From Acidimicrobiales bacterium (GTDB lineage: Bacteria > Actinomycetota > Acidimicrobiia > Acidimicrobiales > UBA8592): a stretch of 44,161 nucleotides of DNA. Below, one piece after another: positions 41,510-44,161 of the stretch (position 1 is the first letter of the stretch; each line of letters begins with the position of its first letter). The translations under genes were made by a program, and so were the position numbers. The notes beneath the pieces were generated by a model. The model saw nothing but the letters and a program-made list of their open reading frames with translations, was not told the origin of the DNA and made no database searches. The stretch is taken from contig JASLWO010000072.1 of NCBI GenBank assembly GCA_030740795.1, forward strand, positions 1 to 44,161, in the 5' to 3' direction.

Positions 41510-42802
41510 GTGGGAAAAAGGCTACAAGTTACTTCAAGTTTTATATTTCTGGTTTTGGGATTGTTACTCTGCCTTCCCATAGTTGCAAACGCCCAATCTG
41601 ACGACGAACTGACAATTAGAGGAACCGTGCGTGTGGGCCGTGATGTAATCTCAGATGTTCAAGTTCTAGTCACTGACGCCCAAAACACAGAAATAGGAAC
41701 AGCTACAACTGAAGAAGATGGAAAATGGGAAATCCCGATTCCTGGGCTTGGAGACTATACGGTTACTCTTCTCGGCCCTCTCCCCGAAGGTGTTTCGATC
41801 AAAGAAGGAGCGTCGGATCAATTCATTGTGACCGTGGATGAATACCGTTCCAAGGCGGTGGGTTTCCAGTTAACCGGTGAAGATAAAAAACCAATCCTTG
41901 AAATACGACCTACATGGGAACGGCTCCTTAATAGAATGGTAAGCGGTCTCAGAGTTGGTCTTCTAGTTGCTCTGGCATCAATAGGGCTTTCACTAATTTT
42001 TGGAGTAACAGGTCTCGTAAATTTTGCCCATTCTGAAATGGTTGCATTCGGGGCAGTCATAGCTCTACTTCTTGAATCAACAACCGGACTTACAGGAGCG
42101 CTTTTTCCCATAGTTATACTCCTCGCCGTTATCGCAGGAGGAGGTTTAGGATATGGCTTAGAAAAAGGCATATTTGGTCCACTTCGTCGACGAAAAATGA
42201 CGAACATCTCTCTTATGGTTGTTTCAATCGGGTTAGCGTTCCTTATGCGGTATCTGATACTTATCTACCATGGTGCCGAACCTGAAACATTTGAATCATT
42301 TCGAATTCAAGGCGGTGTTTCATTAGGTCCTATTGAACTTCCCGCAAAAGACTACTTTATTATCGCAATCGCATTTTTTACTTTGTTACTTGTTGGAATC
42401 CTGCTGCAAAGAACAAAATTAGGAACTTCTATGAGAGCTGTTTCCGACAATCCTGCCCTTGCGGAATCATCTGGAATTGACGTGAACCGGACAATTATGT
42501 GGGTATGGATTTTGGGCAGTGCATTAGCAAGCCTTGGAGGCACAATGATTGGGCTTACCCAAGTCGTTGAATGGCAAATGGGAGAAAAGATTCTGTTATT
42601 AATCTTCGCAGCAGTGACACTAGGGGGATTAGGTACCGCATTTGGTGCGATGGTGGGCGGACTAGCAATTGGGTTTGCTTCTGAGACATCCACATTCTGG
42701 TTGGATAATGATCTCAAATTTCTTATCGCACTAGCAGTTATGATTGTGATCCTTTTAGTTCGACCTCAGGGCATCCTCGGAGTCCGAGAAAGAATGGGCT
42801 GA
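41510..42802 (+). CDS. Branched-chain amino acid/urea-type ABC permease (LivH) with N-terminal signal peptide and beta-sandwich domain
   Basis: A 430-residue fusion. Residues 1-28 form a signal peptide (FIFLVLGLLLCLPIVANA, cleavage after ANA). Residues about 33-125 resemble a carboxypeptidase-regulatory/CNA-B-like sandwich (LTIRGTVRVGRDVISDVQVLV, GTATTEEDGKWEIPIPG, GDYTVTLLG). From about residue 143 a LivH-type permease follows, with LRVGLLVALASIGLSLIFGVTG, LVNFAHSEMVAFGA, the TSMRAVSDNPALAESSGID EAA-like cytoplasmic loop and LVRPQGILGVRERMG at the end. LivH proteins carry amino acids and UrtB proteins urea; some UrtB forms also have an N-terminal extension. The start is GTG. It is divergent from amtB and 4 bases ahead of livM. 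No binding-protein gene is in view. Confidence 0.85.
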   Translation: MGKRLQVTSSFIFLVLGLLLCLPIVANAQSDDELTIRGTVRVGRDVISDVQVLVTDAQNTEIGTATTEEDGKWEIPIPGLGDYTVTLLGPLPEGVSIKEGASDQFIVTVDEYRSKAVGFQLTGEDKKPILEIRPTWERLLNRMVSGLRVGLLVALASIGLSLIFGVTGLVNFAHSEMVAFGAVIALLLESTTGLTGALFPIVILLAVIAGGGLGYGLEKGIFGPLRRRKMTNISLMVVSIGLAFLMRYLILIYHGAEPETFESFRIQGGVSLGPIELPAKDYFIIAIAFFTLLLVGILLQRTKLGTSMRAVSDNPALAESSGIDVNRTIMWVWILGSALASLGGTMIGLTQVVEWQMGEKILLLIFAAVTLGGLGTAFGAMVGGLAIGFASETSTFWLDNDLKFLIALAVMIVILLVRPQGILGVRERMG

Positions 42803-42806
42803 CGCT

Positions 42807-43859
42807 ATGCTGATGAATCTTTTCGCCGAAATCGACGTTAGTAAACTCTTCGGTTTAGCTCTTAGAACATCTATAAGCGTGCAAGCATCGACATTCGCCC
42901 TTGCTGCTGTTGGTCTTAACCTTCATTATGGCTACACCGGTCTTCTTAATTTCGGGGTAGTTGCCTTTATGGCCGCCGGCGCTTACGGTATGGCTATTTT
43001 CTTTACCCAAGGATTGCTAGGCGGTTCTATTCTCATTGCCATAGCGGGCGGACTTGCTTTTGCCGTCGTAATAGCGCTCAGCATTGGATTGCCTTCGTTA
43101 CGTCTACGAGCCGATTATTTGGCGCTGACTACCATCGCTATCGCTGAGGTTCTAAGGATTTCCTTCCGGTCACAACGGTTATTAGATATCACAGGTGGCC
43201 CATTTGGTTTACCAAGTATTGAAGATCGAAATGCCAATGTTTCTTTCGCTGATGTAATAACTGTTGACTGGAATCCCATAGGGAAAGGTTCATACGGGGG
43301 TTGGTTCCTAGAGTTTGATGAAAAAACTTTATGGGTGATGATTCTTGGATGGTCTCTCGTTTCGTTAGCGACCCTATTAATTTGGGGTTTGATGCGTTCC
43401 CCCTGGGGAAGAGTCATCAAAGCGATCCGAGAAGATGAAGACGCCGCAAGAGCATTAGGCAAAAATGTTTTCTCATACAAACTTCAAAGCCTCATTATTG
43501 GTGGTGTAATCGCTTCACTCGCAGGTATCGTCCGAGCCTTTGATATGGGGTTTGTAGAAACACAACAATTTAGACCTCAAACAACATTTTTTATCTGGAC
43601 AGTTCTGATACTTGGAGGAGCAGCTTCGATTTGGGGACCAATAATTGGATCTATGACATTTTGGTTTATCATTATTTTCTCAGAGGAACTTCTACGACAA
43701 ATGGTTGACTCAGGCTGGATACCGGAAGCTATTCTACAGTCGAATGACATAGCAAGCGTCCGAATGATCCTAATGGGAATCATGTTGGGAGTTCTCATGA
43801 TATGGCGACCACAAGGTCTTGTAGGGAAGAAAGAGGAGGCTCAAATCGATGTCAGATGA
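42807..43859 (+). CDS. Branched-chain amino acid/urea-type ABC permease (LivM)
   Basis: A 350-residue permease with about eight membrane segments. Characteristic stretches are SVQASTFALAAVGLNLHYGYTGLLNFG (broken by glycine turns), VVALSIGLPSLRLRADYLALTTIAIAEVLR, the coupling-helix loop WGRVIKAIREDEDAARALGKNV, and MGIMLGVLMIWRPQGLVGKK. This is the LivM/UrtC branch. It pairs with the upstream LivH-like permease. The C-terminus overlaps the start of the livG-like ATPase gene by 11 bases, typical of a tightly coupled ABC operon. Confidence 0.92.
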   Translation: MLMNLFAEIDVSKLFGLALRTSISVQASTFALAAVGLNLHYGYTGLLNFGVVAFMAAGAYGMAIFFTQGLLGGSILIAIAGGLAFAVVIALSIGLPSLRLRADYLALTTIAIAEVLRISFRSQRLLDITGGPFGLPSIEDRNANVSFADVITVDWNPIGKGSYGGWFLEFDEKTLWVMILGWSLVSLATLLIWGLMRSPWGRVIKAIREDEDAARALGKNVFSYKLQSLIIGGVIASLAGIVRAFDMGFVETQQFRPQTTFFIWTVLILGGAASIWGPIIGSMTFWFIIIFSEELLRQMVDSGWIPEAILQSNDIASVRMILMGIMLGVLMIWRPQGLVGKKEEAQIDVR

Positions 43860-44161
43860 AGCAACGCTTAGTGCTAACTCACAAAATAACTTTCCTTCTA
43901 GCGAAGTGAGAAACACAGATAAATCAGACCCCATTTTGACTATTTCAAACCTAGTTCGCTCTTTTGGAGGTTTACGCGCTGTAGATGTGGATCAACTTCA
44001 AGTACAACGAGGAATTATCACCGCGTTCATAGGACCCAATGGCGCAGGAAAGACTACTCTCTTTAACTTAATTACAGCTTTTGATAAACCCGATTCTGGG
44101 AGTTGGAGCTTCGATGGTTTAGAACTTTCTGATATGGCCCCTCACCAAATCGCTAAAAAAG
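43849..44161 (+). CDS. Branched-chain amino acid/urea-type ABC ATPase (LivG), partial at right edge
   Basis: The first 104 codons of an ATPase are visible from ATG 43849, with AGAGGAGG about 9 bases upstream inside livM. About 25 non-conserved residues (DEATLSANSQNNFPSSEV) precede the core ILTISNLVRSFGGLRAVDV. Walker A is FIGPNGAGKTTLFNLIT, followed by SGSWSFDGLELSDMAPHQIAK, the LivG arrangement. The signature and Walker B lie outside the window. It belongs to the livH-livM operon. Confidence 0.92.
   Translation, partial: MSDEATLSANSQNNFPSSEVRNTDKSDPILTISNLVRSFGGLRAVDVDQLQVQRGIITAFIGPNGAGKTTLFNLITAFDKPDSGSWSFDGLELSDMAPHQIAKK

Overview
The window reads as a chromosomal segment of a free-living actinobacterium, most likely an aquatic or marine member of class Acidimicrobiia. 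Pointers are an actinobacterial DUF3499-type zinc protein, a GuaB3-type IMP dehydrogenase relative beside guaA, a HelD-type RNA polymerase-recycling ATPase, a DinB/mycothiol-isomerase-like protein, a hemE-hemY pair as in the coproporphyrin-dependent heme route, and two C-rich-loop hairpins resembling the actinobacterial 6C RNA. GC looks to be in the mid-40s by eye. No tRNA, rRNA, CRISPR array, insertion sequence or prophage was recognised. The organism is inferred from gene content only.

Layout. 1-3943 (minus): purine block with a cut-off DinB-like gene, guaA, guaB3, a CoA-pyrophosphatase-type Nudix gene and a 50-residue conserved-looking gene. 4008-5996 (minus): groES-groEL with an intrinsic terminator. 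6158-8909 (minus): TauD-like dioxygenase, pyrE and an aminoglycoside/choline-kinase-like phosphotransferase. 9009-11615 (plus): tag, then a transaminase and omega-amidase overlapping by 4 bases. 11634-14656 (minus): membrane-anchored beta-propeller, crotonase and DUF3499-like protein. 14828-16344 (plus): an M29/NicX-like protein whose only well-placed start is ATT, then a LysM lipoprotein. 16361-16915 (minus): cyclophilin. 16990-21504 (plus): zinc-ribbon protein, 6C-like RNA, a possible CRP site, a membrane-anchored hypothetical and a MacB/FtsX-type ABC exporter. 21522-23600 (minus): helD. 23731-27630 (plus): hemE, hemY, lnt. 27627-28085 (minus): dtd.

28189-31303 (plus) is an apparent operon of a GT4 glycosyltransferase, a SAM methyltransferase and an alpha/alpha-barrel prenyltransferase-like protein, followed by an 827-residue lipoprotein combining a polysaccharide-lyase-like lectin fold with a hydrolase-like barrel. 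33868-34320 (minus) is a BCP-type peroxiredoxin whose peroxidatic cysteine codon is TGA, with the rest of the frame intact: a probable selenoprotein and the most striking item here. 34364-35889 (minus): methyltransferase, GtrA and GNAT genes; 35987-36823 (plus): PAC2.

36829-44161 is a nitrogen block. amtB, glnD and a Nudix gene run on the minus strand, with a GlnR-like operator upstream of amtB and a perfect 14-bp hairpin between amtB and glnD, but no PII gene between them. Divergently, livH (fused to a signal peptide and a beta-sandwich domain), livM and the start of livG run off the right edge. Other observations worth checking are the serine in place of the catalytic cysteine of Lnt and the non-canonical start of the M29-like gene.
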